Assembly (NCBI RefSeq): GCF_024189295.1
Contig: NZ_JAIZEN010000018.1
Coordinates: forward strand, 1-62,152
DNA length: 62,152 nt
From: Halobacillus sp. A1
GTDB lineage: Bacteria > Bacillota > Bacilli > Bacillales > Halobacillaceae
Direction: 5' to 3'
Each line of letters opens with the position of its first letter. Positions within the stretch are counted from its first letter, which is position 1. The notes under the pieces were generated by a model that made no database searches, was not told the DNA's origin, and saw only the letters and a list, made by a program, of their open reading frames with translations. This document shows, one piece after another, positions 55,796 through 62,152 of the stretch. Made by a program: the position numbers and the translations under genes.

Positions 55796-55822
55796 GTAAA
55801 AAAATATTGCTGTGCAATATTT
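55796..55822 (-). terminator. Terminator-like hairpin upstream of the fadN promoter
   Basis: AAATATTGC / GCAATATTT stem, loop of three, followed by seven T residues on the reverse strand. It may stop readthrough from proline dehydrogenase; it also overlaps the TTGCAC that could be the fad -35. Confidence 0.55.
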
Positions 55823-55904
55823 GGTATCTATACTTACTATAAAATATATTCAGATATTTCGCAATCGTTTTCAAAAATAAATTAGAAACTTAAAATCGCC
55901 GTCA

Positions 55905-55938
55905 ATAAAACTGTAAGCCGGAGAATTAATCTCCAGCC
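55905..55938 (-). terminator. Probable terminator of the proline dehydrogenase gene
   Basis: GCTGGAG / CTCCGGC stem (one G-U pair) followed on the reverse strand by ACAGTTTTATT. Moderate strength. Confidence 0.65.
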
Positions 55939-55941
55939 CTC

Positions 55942-56859
55942 TTATTTGCCGACTACACCTTTTAAAACAAAAGCCACGTTTGCCGGTCTTTCAGCCAAAC
56001 GGCGCATGAAATAACCGTACCAATCATCTCCATAAGGTACATACACTCGCATTTTATAGCCTTCCTTCACTAACTCTTCCTGACGCTCAACACGGATACC
56101 GTACAACATTTGAAATTCGAATTGCTCCAGTGGTATATCATTTTCTTTCACAATATTCATGGTGTACTCGATCATCGCATCGTCATGGGTAGCTACTGCT
56201 GTATAATTCCCATTTAACAGGTGCATCTTTATAATTTTCTTGTAATTCTCATCTACATCTTTTTTATCAGGGAAAGCGACCTTTGGTGATTCCTTATAAG
56301 CGCCTTTTACTAATCTTAGATTGGGACTATATTGGTTTAGATCTTCAATATCTTCAGCTGCGCGGTATAAATAAGATTGAATGACAGTCCCTATATTTTC
56401 ATAGTCCTTACGTAATTCTTTAAATAGGTCTAATGTCGTTTGACAACGTTCATGATCTTCCATATCTATTGTAATGAATACATTTTTCTGTTCAGCTACC
56501 TTAAGAATTCTCCTCATATTATCCAGGGCAAGGTTATATGAGATATCCAGCCCCATCGAAGTCAATTTAAGTGAAAGCTGGGAATCCAACTTGTGACCAG
56601 CAATGGCTTTTACCGCCTCAATACACTCATCGGCAGCATTTTTTGCCTCCTGTTCACTATCGATGAACTCACCTAAATGATCAATGGTCACACTCAGTCC
56701 TTGCTCATTTAGCTTCTGAATCGTCTCGACAGCACTCGGGATCGTTTCGCCTGCCACGAAACGAGCAGCGCCAAAACGAAGACCATATCGTCTAGCCAAC
56801 TTTGTGAAAAACTTGTTTTTTGATAAGAACAAAAAGAAATTACGTAAAACTTGTTCCAT
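55942..56859 (-). CDS. Proline dehydrogenase (FAD-dependent)
   Basis: A 305-residue monofunctional PRODH oxidising proline to pyrroline-5-carboxylate. The TIM-barrel core shows TIDHLGEFIDSEQEAKNA, SLKLTSMGLDI, FITIDMEDHERCQTTLDL, LRLVKGAYKESPKVAFPDK, VATHDDAMIEY and the C-terminal RRLAERPANV that contacts substrate. The paralogue at this position in B. subtilis is YusM (FadM). CAGGAGG precedes the ATG. It is upstream of the fad operon on the same strand but separated by two hairpins. The matching dehydrogenase for pyrroline-5-carboxylate is not in the window. Confidence 0.93.
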   Translation of the reverse strand: MEQVLRNFFLFLSKNKFFTKLARRYGLRFGAARFVAGETIPSAVETIQKLNEQGLSVTIDHLGEFIDSEQEAKNAADECIEAVKAIAGHKLDSQLSLKLTSMGLDISYNLALDNMRRILKVAEQKNVFITIDMEDHERCQTTLDLFKELRKDYENIGTVIQSYLYRAAEDIEDLNQYSPNLRLVKGAYKESPKVAFPDKKDVDENYKKIIKMHLLNGNYTAVATHDDAMIEYTMNIVKENDIPLEQFEFQMLYGIRVERQEELVKEGYKMRVYVPYGDDWYGYFMRRLAERPANVAFVLKGVVGK

Positions 56860-56879
56860 AAAAAGGCCTCCTGCCGCCT

Positions 56880-56912
56880 AGTTTAATGTATATTTGTTAC
56901 GACCATTAAACT
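56880..56912. promoter_or_regulatory. Inverted repeat in the proline dehydrogenase leader
   Basis: Perfect 9-bp arms AGTTTAATG / CATTAAACT separated by 15 bp, 20-50 bp upstream of the start codon. It may be a regulator site or leader hairpin. The remainder of 56913-57272 (AT-rich, upstream of the coat genes) shows nothing I can name. Confidence 0.45.
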
Positions 56913-57272
56913 ATTTAAATAAAAGTTATGTTAAACGCTGGTATTGATTTTCAAAAGTTATTCAAACAATTTACAGCATGTTTATTTGGGGAGACTTTGC
57001 TTGCTTATTTTCGATTGGCGAAAAGTATGAATCCGTTCATTTCCCCGACTCCCGAAAGTGTCTTGCCAGATCAGGAAGCATAATGAACTCGATGATTTAA
57101 CAGATTCTAAATAATATTATAAAAATTACAAACTGTAATCGATAACACAATTTTATTTTATCATTTGTTAATAAAAATGGGTATGATTTCAGTTATTTAT
57201 TGCCCATGAAATTAGTAATTTCTTTCAAATTGGCCATACTAAGTTTGATTTTAATGAAGGAGGACGTAACTT

Positions 57273-57542
57273 ATGCAGCAAGAACAAAATCAGCAAAACC
57301 CGAACATTCAGCAGCCGAAGCCTATGGAGCAAGTCCCTAATATCGTCAGCACAAAAGACGAGCTTTATATTACAGATATGCTGTCTTGGAATTTGAATGC
57401 TTGTAAAAAAGCTCACTTCTTTGCCCAGCAGTGCCAGACTCCAGAACTTCAGCAAGCGTTGGAGGACGCAGGTCAAATGCATCAAAGACATTATGATAAG
57501 ATACTTGAACACTTGAATACATCCAGCCAGAAAATGAATTAA
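57273..57542 (+). CDS. Spore coat protein, CotF-like
   Basis: An 89-residue protein: a Gln/Pro/Asn-rich N-terminal 28 residues, then a CotF-type helical domain STKDELYITDMLSWNLNACK and HQRHYDKILEHLN. It is probably a spore-coat component (compare YusN). AAGGAGG precedes the ATG. It is followed 12 bp later by a second coat gene of the same family, so the two are one operon and may pair. Confidence 0.88.
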   Translation: MQQEQNQQNPNIQQPKPMEQVPNIVSTKDELYITDMLSWNLNACKKAHFFAQQCQTPELQQALEDAGQMHQRHYDKILEHLNTSSQKMN

Positions 57543-57554
57543 GGAGGATTACAA

Positions 57555-57893
57555 ATGCCGCAAAACCAACCGACCAACAAGATCCAAAACCCTGAAACAA
57601 GTGTCCCAAAAACACCGGAAATGAATGAAAGAGATTTTGTGAATGATATGCTGACTACTGAGAAATACATGACGGGTTCCTATAATGTCGCATTAAATGA
57701 AGCTAGCAACCAAACACTGTATCAAGATTTAGCCACTATATTCAAGGAAACTCAGGACTGCCAGAGAAACCTGTACAACCTTATGTTCAAAAATGGCTGG
57801 TATGCTGTAGATCAAGCTGAGCAGCCGAAAGTCCAGAATGCCTATCAGCAATTCTCAGGGTACAAAAATCAGCTGCCTTATGCTGTTCAATAA
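57555..57893 (+). CDS. Spore coat protein of the CotF family
   Basis: A 112-residue protein with a Pro/Gln-rich N-terminal 30 residues and the CotF domain NERDFVNDMLTTEKYMTGSY, then ALNEASNQTLYQDLATIFKE and NGWYAVDQAEQPKVQNAYQQ at the end. AAGGAGG precedes the ATG. It is cotranscribed with the 89-residue relative upstream and ends at a bidirectional terminator. Confidence 0.92.
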   Translation: MPQNQPTNKIQNPETSVPKTPEMNERDFVNDMLTTEKYMTGSYNVALNEASNQTLYQDLATIFKETQDCQRNLYNLMFKNGWYAVDQAEQPKVQNAYQQFSGYKNQLPYAVQ

Positions 57894-57913
57894 AATAACT
57901 TTTTCATAAAGCT

Positions 57914-57948
57914 GCAAAAAAGCCTGGTCTTTAAAAGACCAGGCTTTT
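57914..57948. terminator. Bidirectional terminator between the coat operon and copZ
   Basis: AAAAGCCTGGTCTTT / AAAGACCAGGCTTTT near-perfect stem with A and T tracts on both sides. Confidence 0.92.
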
Positions 57949-57954
57949 CAATAC

Positions 57955-58161
57955 TTATCCTACCGGCTCGTATCCTTGAGCCTCAATTGCTTCTTTCATC
58001 ATTGCTTTAGTCACATAAGCATCATCGTAAGTGACATCTACTTTCCCACTTGTAATATCCACATTCACACCATGAACACCCTCAAGCGTATTGAGTGCGT
58101 TTTTAACTGCTTTTTCACAATGTTCGCAAGTCATTCCATTTACTTCTAATGTCAGTTGCAT
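57955..58161 (-). CDS. copZ: Copper chaperone CopZ
   Basis: A 68-residue HMA-domain protein; Cu(I) is bound by the motif NGMTCEHCEKAVKNAL (MTCxHC). It passes copper to CopA. The ATG at 58161 has GAAAGGA eight bases upstream; an earlier ATG is too close. Third gene of csoR-copA-copZ. Confidence 0.96.
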   Translation of the reverse strand: MQLTLEVNGMTCEHCEKAVKNALNTLEGVHGVNVDITSGKVDVTYDDAYVTKAMMKEAIEAQGYEPVG

Positions 58162-58180
58162 AATTTTCATCCTTTCGCTA

Positions 58181-60559
58181 TTATAATTTCATTCTTTTTA
58201 ATCTTAATGAATTTGACACTACGCTTACTGAACTGAATGCCATCGCGGCTCCTGCAACCCATGGAGCTAATAACCCTAATGCCGCTACCGGGATGCCAGC
58301 TGTATTATAAGCGAGGGCCCAGAAAAGATTTTGACGGATATTTTTCATTGTTTTTTTACTTAACAAGAGGGCTTTCGGAATAAGCGTAAGGTCTCCTCGC
58401 AAAATGGTAAGGTCAGCAGCTTCAATCGCTACATCCGCACCTGTGCCGATCGCTATCCCGATGTCACTGACGGCCAACGCTGGAGCATCATTTATACCGT
58501 CCCCTACCATGGCTACCCGGTGACCTTTTGCTTGAAGCTTCTTGATTTCTTCGGCCTTTGCTTCAGGTAGGACTTCAGCAGTCACTTCATCGATTCCTGC
58601 TTCATTTGCAATGTGGCGAGCTGTCCTCTCATTATCTCCTGTCAGCATAACAAGTTTGATGCCTTCAGACTTGAGGTCATTCAAGGCTTGTTTTGCAGAA
58701 TCCTTAATGGTGTCCATTACAGCTACTATCCCTTTGACACGACCATTGACTGCAATTAGCATGACGGTTTTCCCTTCACTTTCAAGCTCAGTCATTTTTT
58801 GGTCATATGAACTGTATTCCACATTATCTTCCTTTAATAACTTCCTTGTACCAATTAATACAGAATTTCCTTGTATAGAAGCATTAATTCCATGACCAGC
58901 CACTGCTGTAAAATCACTTACTTCCAATATAGGGACTAATTGAGTTTTTGCATAGGCTGTAATTGCTTCAGCCAGTGGATGTTCAGATAAGTGTTCTGCA
59001 CTTGCCGCCAAGCTCAATGTGTCGAAATCGGCAGTGAAGTCCGTAACCTCTGGTCTTCCCTGTGTTATCGTCCCTGTTTTATCAAACACTATAGTGTCGA
59101 TACTCTGCGCCTTTTCTAAGTGCTCTCCACTCTTAAATAGAATGCCAAGCTCAGCCCCTTTTCCTGTTCCAACCATGATAGAAGTGGGGGTCGCCAGGCC
59201 GAGGGCGCATGGACAGGCGATGACTAGAACAGCGATGGCTGCGACAAGCGCAGTGGTAAAAACTCCAGGAGATGCTACAGTAAACCAGCCTATAAAAGTA
59301 AGTGCAGAGATGGCGACAACTATCGGAACAAAGTACCCCGATATCACATCAGCCATACGCTGGATCGGAGCTTTGGAACCTTGAGCTTCTTCGACTATTT
59401 TAATGATGCCTGCCAAGGCGGTGTCTTTACCGACTTTAGTGGCTTTCATTCTCAAGTGTCCCTGTTTATTGATGGTCGCACCTATGATTTCATCACCAGA
59501 CTCTTTGCCTACAGGCATAGACTCCCCTGTAATCATCGATTCATCTACATAAGACTGCCCGGATATAACGACACCGTCAACCGGTATTTTTTCTCCCGGT
59601 TTTACTACGAGAATATCTTCTTGGGCCACTTCTTCCAAAGGGATAGTTCTTTCCTTCCCTTCTCGGATTACAGTCGCCTCTTTAGCCTGAAGATTTAATA
59701 AGGCTGATAGAGCCTCGGTCGTTCTCCCCTTTGCCCTCGTTTCAAAATATTTACCTAACAGGACTAGTGTAATAAGAATTGCACTCGTTTCAAAGTATAA
59801 GTGCACCTCGTCATGACGGCCAAAAGTATATCTCAGCGTTTCGCTCAAACTGTAGAAATATGCTGCACTTGTGCCCAAAGCAATAAGCACATCCATATTC
59901 GCACTTTTATTTTTTAAGCTATGGAACGCTCCTCGATAAAACTGCCAGCCTATAATAAACTGGACAGGAGTCGCTAATAGAAACTGGAACCAGGGGTTCA
60001 TAAATAGCATAGGTACAGGAAGACCAAATAAATGGTCAAGCATCGTCAGTAAAAGAGGTAAAGAAAGAATTGTGGCCCCCATCAATTGGATTTGTTTTTT
60101 CTTAAGGTCTTTCTCTTTCCTTACAGTTTTTGCTTCCTCCCCTTTTCTCACGGAAGCATCGTACCCTAAATGGCGAACTTTCTCTATGATTTTCTCTTCG
60201 TTCAAAAAGCCTTCCTTATAAGATACAGTTGCCGTTTCGTTCGCTAAATTAACATTAGCCGACTGTACACCCTCCGTTTTCTGAAGCACTTTTTCAACTC
60301 TTGTCGAACAAGCCGCACAGGTCATACCAAATACATCAAATTCTTTACGTTCATTTGGTACTTCATAACCGAGCCGGTGGACTTCTTCTATTATGTGTGA
60401 AGCTGAAAGGAGCTCATCCTCATACGTTATGTCCGCTTTCTCTATAGCTAAATTAACTTGTGCGTTCACGCCTTCTTTTTTGTTCAATACTTTTTCGATT
60501 CGAGAAGAACAGGAAGCGCAGGTCATTCCATATATAGGGAATGATACATGACGCTGCAT
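58181..60559 (-). CDS. copA: Copper-exporting P-type ATPase CopA
   Basis: A 792-residue P1B-1 ATPase. It has two N-terminal HMA domains ([13 protein letters not shown] near 12 and [13 protein letters not shown] near 80), eight membrane helices with the transport motif [12 protein letters not shown], the phosphorylation site [14 protein letters not shown], the HP motif in SEHPLAEAI, and the hinge [18 protein letters not shown]. It removes Cu(I) across the membrane. AAGGAGGGGG precedes the ATG, 13 bp after csoR. Confidence 0.97.
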   Translation of the reverse strand: MQRHVSFPIYGMTCASCSSRIEKVLNKKEGVNAQVNLAIEKADITYEDELLSASHIIEEVHRLGYEVPNERKEFDVFGMTCAACSTRVEKVLQKTEGVQSANVNLANETATVSYKEGFLNEEKIIEKVRHLGYDASVRKGEEAKTVRKEKDLKKKQIQLMGATILSLPLLLTMLDHLFGLPVPMLFMNPWFQFLLATPVQFIIGWQFYRGAFHSLKNKSANMDVLIALGTSAAYFYSLSETLRYTFGRHDEVHLYFETSAILITLVLLGKYFETRAKGRTTEALSALLNLQAKEATVIREGKERTIPLEEVAQEDILVVKPGEKIPVDGVVISGQSYVDESMITGESMPVGKESGDEIIGATINKQGHLRMKATKVGKDTALAGIIKIVEEAQGSKAPIQRMADVISGYFVPIVVAISALTFIGWFTVASPGVFTTALVAAIAVLVIACPCALGLATPTSIMVGTGKGAELGILFKSGEHLEKAQSIDTIVFDKTGTITQGRPEVTDFTADFDTLSLAASAEHLSEHPLAEAITAYAKTQLVPILEVSDFTAVAGHGINASIQGNSVLIGTRKLLKEDNVEYSSYDQKMTELESEGKTVMLIAVNGRVKGIVAVMDTIKDSAKQALNDLKSEGIKLVMLTGDNERTARHIANEAGIDEVTAEVLPEAKAEEIKKLQAKGHRVAMVGDGINDAPALAVSDIGIAIGTGADVAIEAADLTILRGDLTLIPKALLLSKKTMKNIRQNLFWALAYNTAGIPVAALGLLAPWVAGAAMAFSSVSVVSNSLRLKRMKL

Positions 60560-60572
60560 GCCGCCCCCTCCT

Positions 60573-60887
60573 TTACTTAGAAAATTGTTTCATGACTTTA
60601 ATTAATTCGTCCATAGCCTCATCCCCATTGCCTGACCTTACAGCGTCACTAACGCAATGCTTTGCGTGTCTCTCCATTAAAGAGTAACCGACTTTTTGCA
60701 GCGCAGAATCTATAGCTGAAATTTGGACGAGAATGTCCACACAATACCGATCGTTTTCTACCATATTTTGAATTCCACGTACCTGACCTTCGATTCTTTT
60801 TAAACGGTTGATCATTTGAGTTTTCTCATGATCAGACCTTTTTTTTACTGGTTCTTTCCCACTGTTTTCCGGAAGTGTATCATCCAT
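60573..60887 (-). CDS. csoR: Copper-sensing repressor CsoR
   Basis: A 104-residue CsoR/RcnR family repressor. The Cu(I) ligands are Cys in [10 protein letters not shown], and His and Cys in [14 protein letters not shown] (C-H-C arrangement); the first helix has [20 protein letters not shown]. It represses the operon until Cu(I) binds. The N-terminal 20 residues are charged and disordered-looking. AGGATG precedes the ATG. An operator sits within the promoter spacer at 60927-60943. Confidence 0.96.
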   Translation of the reverse strand: MDDTLPENSGKEPVKKRSDHEKTQMINRLKRIEGQVRGIQNMVENDRYCVDILVQISAIDSALQKVGYSLMERHAKHCVSDAVRSGNGDEAMDELIKVMKQFSK

Positions 60888-60918
60888 ACTCTCACATCCT
60901 GTTCATATTGATAACATA

Positions 60919-60947
60919 ATTTTACCATACCCCTGTAAGGTATTCAA
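60919..60947 (-). promoter_or_regulatory. csoR-copAZ promoter with CsoR-like operator in the spacer
   Basis: Reverse strand TTGAAT (60942-60947), 17-nt spacer, TAAAAT (60919-60924). The palindrome ATACCTTACAGGGGTAT (60927-60943) fills nearly all of the spacer and resembles the B. subtilis CsoR operator. Copper should therefore relieve direct promoter occlusion. Confidence 0.82.
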
Positions 60948-61042
60948 AAAAGCTGTTTAAAAATTAATGATACAATAGTATTCTGGTATGGATTCAATAA
61001 AGATTCCATCTATTTTAGAACCAAAAGGAAGGAAAGTCTCTC

Positions 61043-61417
61043 ATGAGAATTCATATATACACAGGTATTGCTATTGGTGGAGGTCTAGGCTCTATTATGA
61101 GATATGGCATAGCCCTGACTTTTAACTCGAGTACCGGTTTCCCATGGGGGACGCTGCTTGCCAATCTTATAGGGTGTTTTATTCTAAGCTTTTTATATAC
61201 GTGGTTTGCATCAAAGAAATTATCAGAGTTCGTAAAAAAAGGATTGGCTACTGGTCTGATTGGGTCACTTACTACGTTCTCAACTTTATCAATAGAAGTC
61301 GTTTCCCTTACTCAGCAGTCCATAGTTCTTTCTTTCACCTATCTTATCCTTACAGTAGCCGTCGGATTATTATTTACAATCGCCGGTATGAAGGCGGGAA
61401 GGAGATTGTTCTTATGA
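61043..61417 (+). CDS. Fluoride channel FluC/CrcB, first subunit
   Basis: A 124-residue four-helix membrane protein of the FluC (CrcB) family, which exports F- as a dual-topology dimer. Typical motifs are GIAIGGGLGSIMRYGIAL, WGTLLANLIGCFILSFLY and GLIGSLTTFSTLSIEVVSL, the last with TFST lining the pore. AAGGAAGG precedes the ATG. The second subunit's ATG overlaps its stop as ATGA, so the two are coupled; many Firmicutes encode such heterodimeric pairs with opposite topology. Confidence 0.95.
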   Translation: MRIHIYTGIAIGGGLGSIMRYGIALTFNSSTGFPWGTLLANLIGCFILSFLYTWFASKKLSEFVKKGLATGLIGSLTTFSTLSIEVVSLTQQSIVLSFTYLILTVAVGLLFTIAGMKAGRRLFL

Positions 61418-61755
61418 TGACTCTGAGTGTGCTATTAGGTGGTATGGTCGGAGCCATCATGAGATTTGAACTCAGCCGACTGAATCGTTTACGTGTTCTC
61501 CCATGGGGTACGTTCATAGCTAATGTAACAGGCGGCCTATTGCTCGGGCTGCTCATTCGTAATGAACCAATGATTCCCGAGTGGTTATGGCTTCTGCTTG
61601 GCGTAGGCTTCTGCGGCTCTTACACTACATTTTCTACGTTCAGCTACGAAGTGATTGAACTGATACAGAAAAAACATCACTCAAAAGCTGTGTTCTATAT
61701 GATTAGTTCTCTTGTAGTAACGATCTCTGGGTGCTATGTAATCATCCTGTTTTAG
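61414..61755 (+). CDS. Fluoride channel FluC/CrcB, second subunit
   Basis: A 113-residue FluC protein, distinct from its neighbour: LLGGMVGAIMRFELSRLN, WGTFIANVTGGLLLGLLI and GFCGSYTTFSTFSYEVIELI. The ATG at 61414 follows GGAG by nine bases and overlaps the previous stop. A frame starting at 61144 runs through the upstream gene in another phase and is not used. No fluoride riboswitch is seen upstream of the pair. Confidence 0.95.
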   Translation: MMTLSVLLGGMVGAIMRFELSRLNRLRVLPWGTFIANVTGGLLLGLLIRNEPMIPEWLWLLLGVGFCGSYTTFSTFSYEVIELIQKKHHSKAVFYMISSLVVTISGCYVIILF

Positions 61756-61811
61756 ATGTAATATAGAGTCTCATCCTAAGGCATTAAATAAGATGGTTCT
61801 GAGAGAGGATA

Positions 61812-61949
61812 TTCATATAAGCTCCCTTTAGTAGAAGATTCAGTTTCGAGATGATTGGCCGGTTTCCGTAATGTTTAACAGGAATAAGAGCTCCGGGAAA
61901 TCACTCCCTTTCCGTGGGAGCGCAGTGAGCCTCCTCAAGCTTCGCTGAG
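61812..61949 (+). repeat. Left-end fragment of the composite repeat, cut by an IS1182-family element
   Basis: Starts TTCATATAAGCTCCCTTTAG, continues AGTTTCGAGATGATT and CTCCGGGAAATCACTC, CTTTCCGTGGGAGCG and GTGAGCCTCCTCAAGC, matching palindrome 1 of the full copies. The match ends near 61949, in the loop of the palindrome, where CCACTGAAAAAGTCCC begins. Confidence 0.85.
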
Positions 61950-61976
61950 GCCACTGAAAAAGTCCCTCTTTCAAGA

Positions 61977-62022
61977 AAAACCGGAAGCATTTCGTCCGAA
62001 TGGGCGAAATGCTTCCGGTTTT
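61977..62022 (+). terminator. Perfect 18-bp hairpin ahead of the IS1182-family transposase
   Basis: AAAACCGGAAGCATTTCG / CGAAATGCTTCCGGTTTT with a 10-nt loop. It looks like an intrinsic terminator that would stop transcription coming in from the chromosome before it reaches the transposase gene. Confidence 0.8.
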
Positions 62023-62062
62023 CTAGTACACTAAAGACAATACATAAAAGTGAGGGATTCAG

Positions 62063-62152
62063 ATGCTTGAACGTCAGATGACCATGAACATAAGTGGATA
62101 TTCCAATTTATATGATTTGATTGTACCCAAGGACCATTTTCTCCGGCAGATC
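62063..62152 (+). CDS. IS1182-family transposase, N-terminus only
   Basis: Reads MLERQMTMNISGYSNLYDLI, then VPKDHFLRQI, before the window ends. The LYDLIVPKDHFLRxI block is the usual opening of IS1182-family (DDE) transposases. GAGGG precedes the ATG. Only 30 residues are visible; completeness is unknown. Confidence 0.9.
   Translation, partial: MLERQMTMNISGYSNLYDLIVPKDHFLRQI

Larger units (their letters stand above)
61950..62152 (+). mobile_element. Start of an IS1182-family insertion sequence (cut by window edge)
   Basis: Begins near CCACTGAAAAAGTCCC, includes a long hairpin at 61977-62022 and the start of a transposase gene. The exact end is assigned by where repeat homology stops. The other end and target duplication are outside the window. 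Confidence 0.7.

Noticed and set aside
60888-61042. Possible fluoride riboswitch before fluC
   Set aside because: I looked for the conserved fluoride-motif sequence blocks and could not find them.
61144-61413. N-terminal extension of the second FluC subunit
   Set aside because: It runs through the first FluC gene in another phase; the ATG at 61414 has a ribosome site and gives the normal family length.

Overview
The window is low-to-moderate GC Gram-positive DNA. Its gene order follows the Bacillus subtilis yug-yui-yut-yun-suf-yus-cop chromosomal region closely. Sporulation genes (CotF-like coat proteins, YunB, a YhcN/YlaJ lipoprotein), frequent TTG/GTG starts behind strong Shine-Dalgarno sites, and several Na+ or K+/H+ transporters suggest a spore-forming, probably salt-adapted Bacillaceae (Halobacillus-like). 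The genus is an inference; no rRNA or tRNA gene was recognised.

Layout. 1-180: edge of an IS3-family element lying against a piece of a repeat. 256-2278: riboflavin transporter ribU under an FMN riboswitch, then an M42 aminopeptidase. 2411-12003: thioredoxin-like gene, K+ channel yugO, yugN, pgi, Fe-dependent alcohol dehydrogenase, yuzA, S1-domain yugI, an XRE regulator, patB, a SodC-like lipoprotein, a repeat, a small membrane protein and kapB (without kinB). 12007-16874: khtTU K+/H+ antiporter, deoD, leucyl aminopeptidase, yuiD. 16873-22222: yuiC, yuiB, NADH dehydrogenase-like yumB, ferredoxin-NADP reductase yumC and small Fe-S/thioredoxin-fold genes (yutM, yuzB, yuzD, yutI). 22304-22877: composite repeat. 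22900-30340: D-2-hydroxyacid dehydrogenase, yutG, an unrecognised membrane protein, yutF, yutE, small proteins, yutC and cell-wall endopeptidase lytH. 30379-37311: NSS transporter with a 31-residue partner, NhaC antiporter, yunB, yunD, yunE. 37495-38246: second composite repeat. 38409-43603: complete sufCDSUB operon. 43865-50202: a very small gene that may use an AUU start, yurZ, metNPQ behind two tandem SAM riboswitches, thioredoxin-like genes, yusF, gcvH, an ArsC-like protein. 50360-56859: fadN-fadA-fadE with a FadR-type operator, and proline dehydrogenase. 57273-61755: two coat genes, csoR-copA-copZ with a CsoR-like operator in the promoter spacer, and a paired FluC fluoride channel. 61812-62152: repeat fragment cut by an IS1182-family element.

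Functional links. Fe-S assembly is represented by suf, yutI and yutM; Fur-like boxes lie near sufC and between yuzD and yutI. Methionine supply is controlled by SAM. Fatty-acid beta-oxidation is one operon, copper export is one operon, and ion homeostasis recurs (YugO, KhtTU, NhaC, NSS, FluC).

The most unusual non-coding material is a family of composite palindromic repeats: two full copies of about 570 and 750 bp in opposite orientation, one internally deleted copy, and two fragments at the window edges that each adjoin an insertion sequence. Other notable items are the tandem SAM riboswitches, the possible AUU-start small gene, and a SodC homologue lacking one copper ligand.
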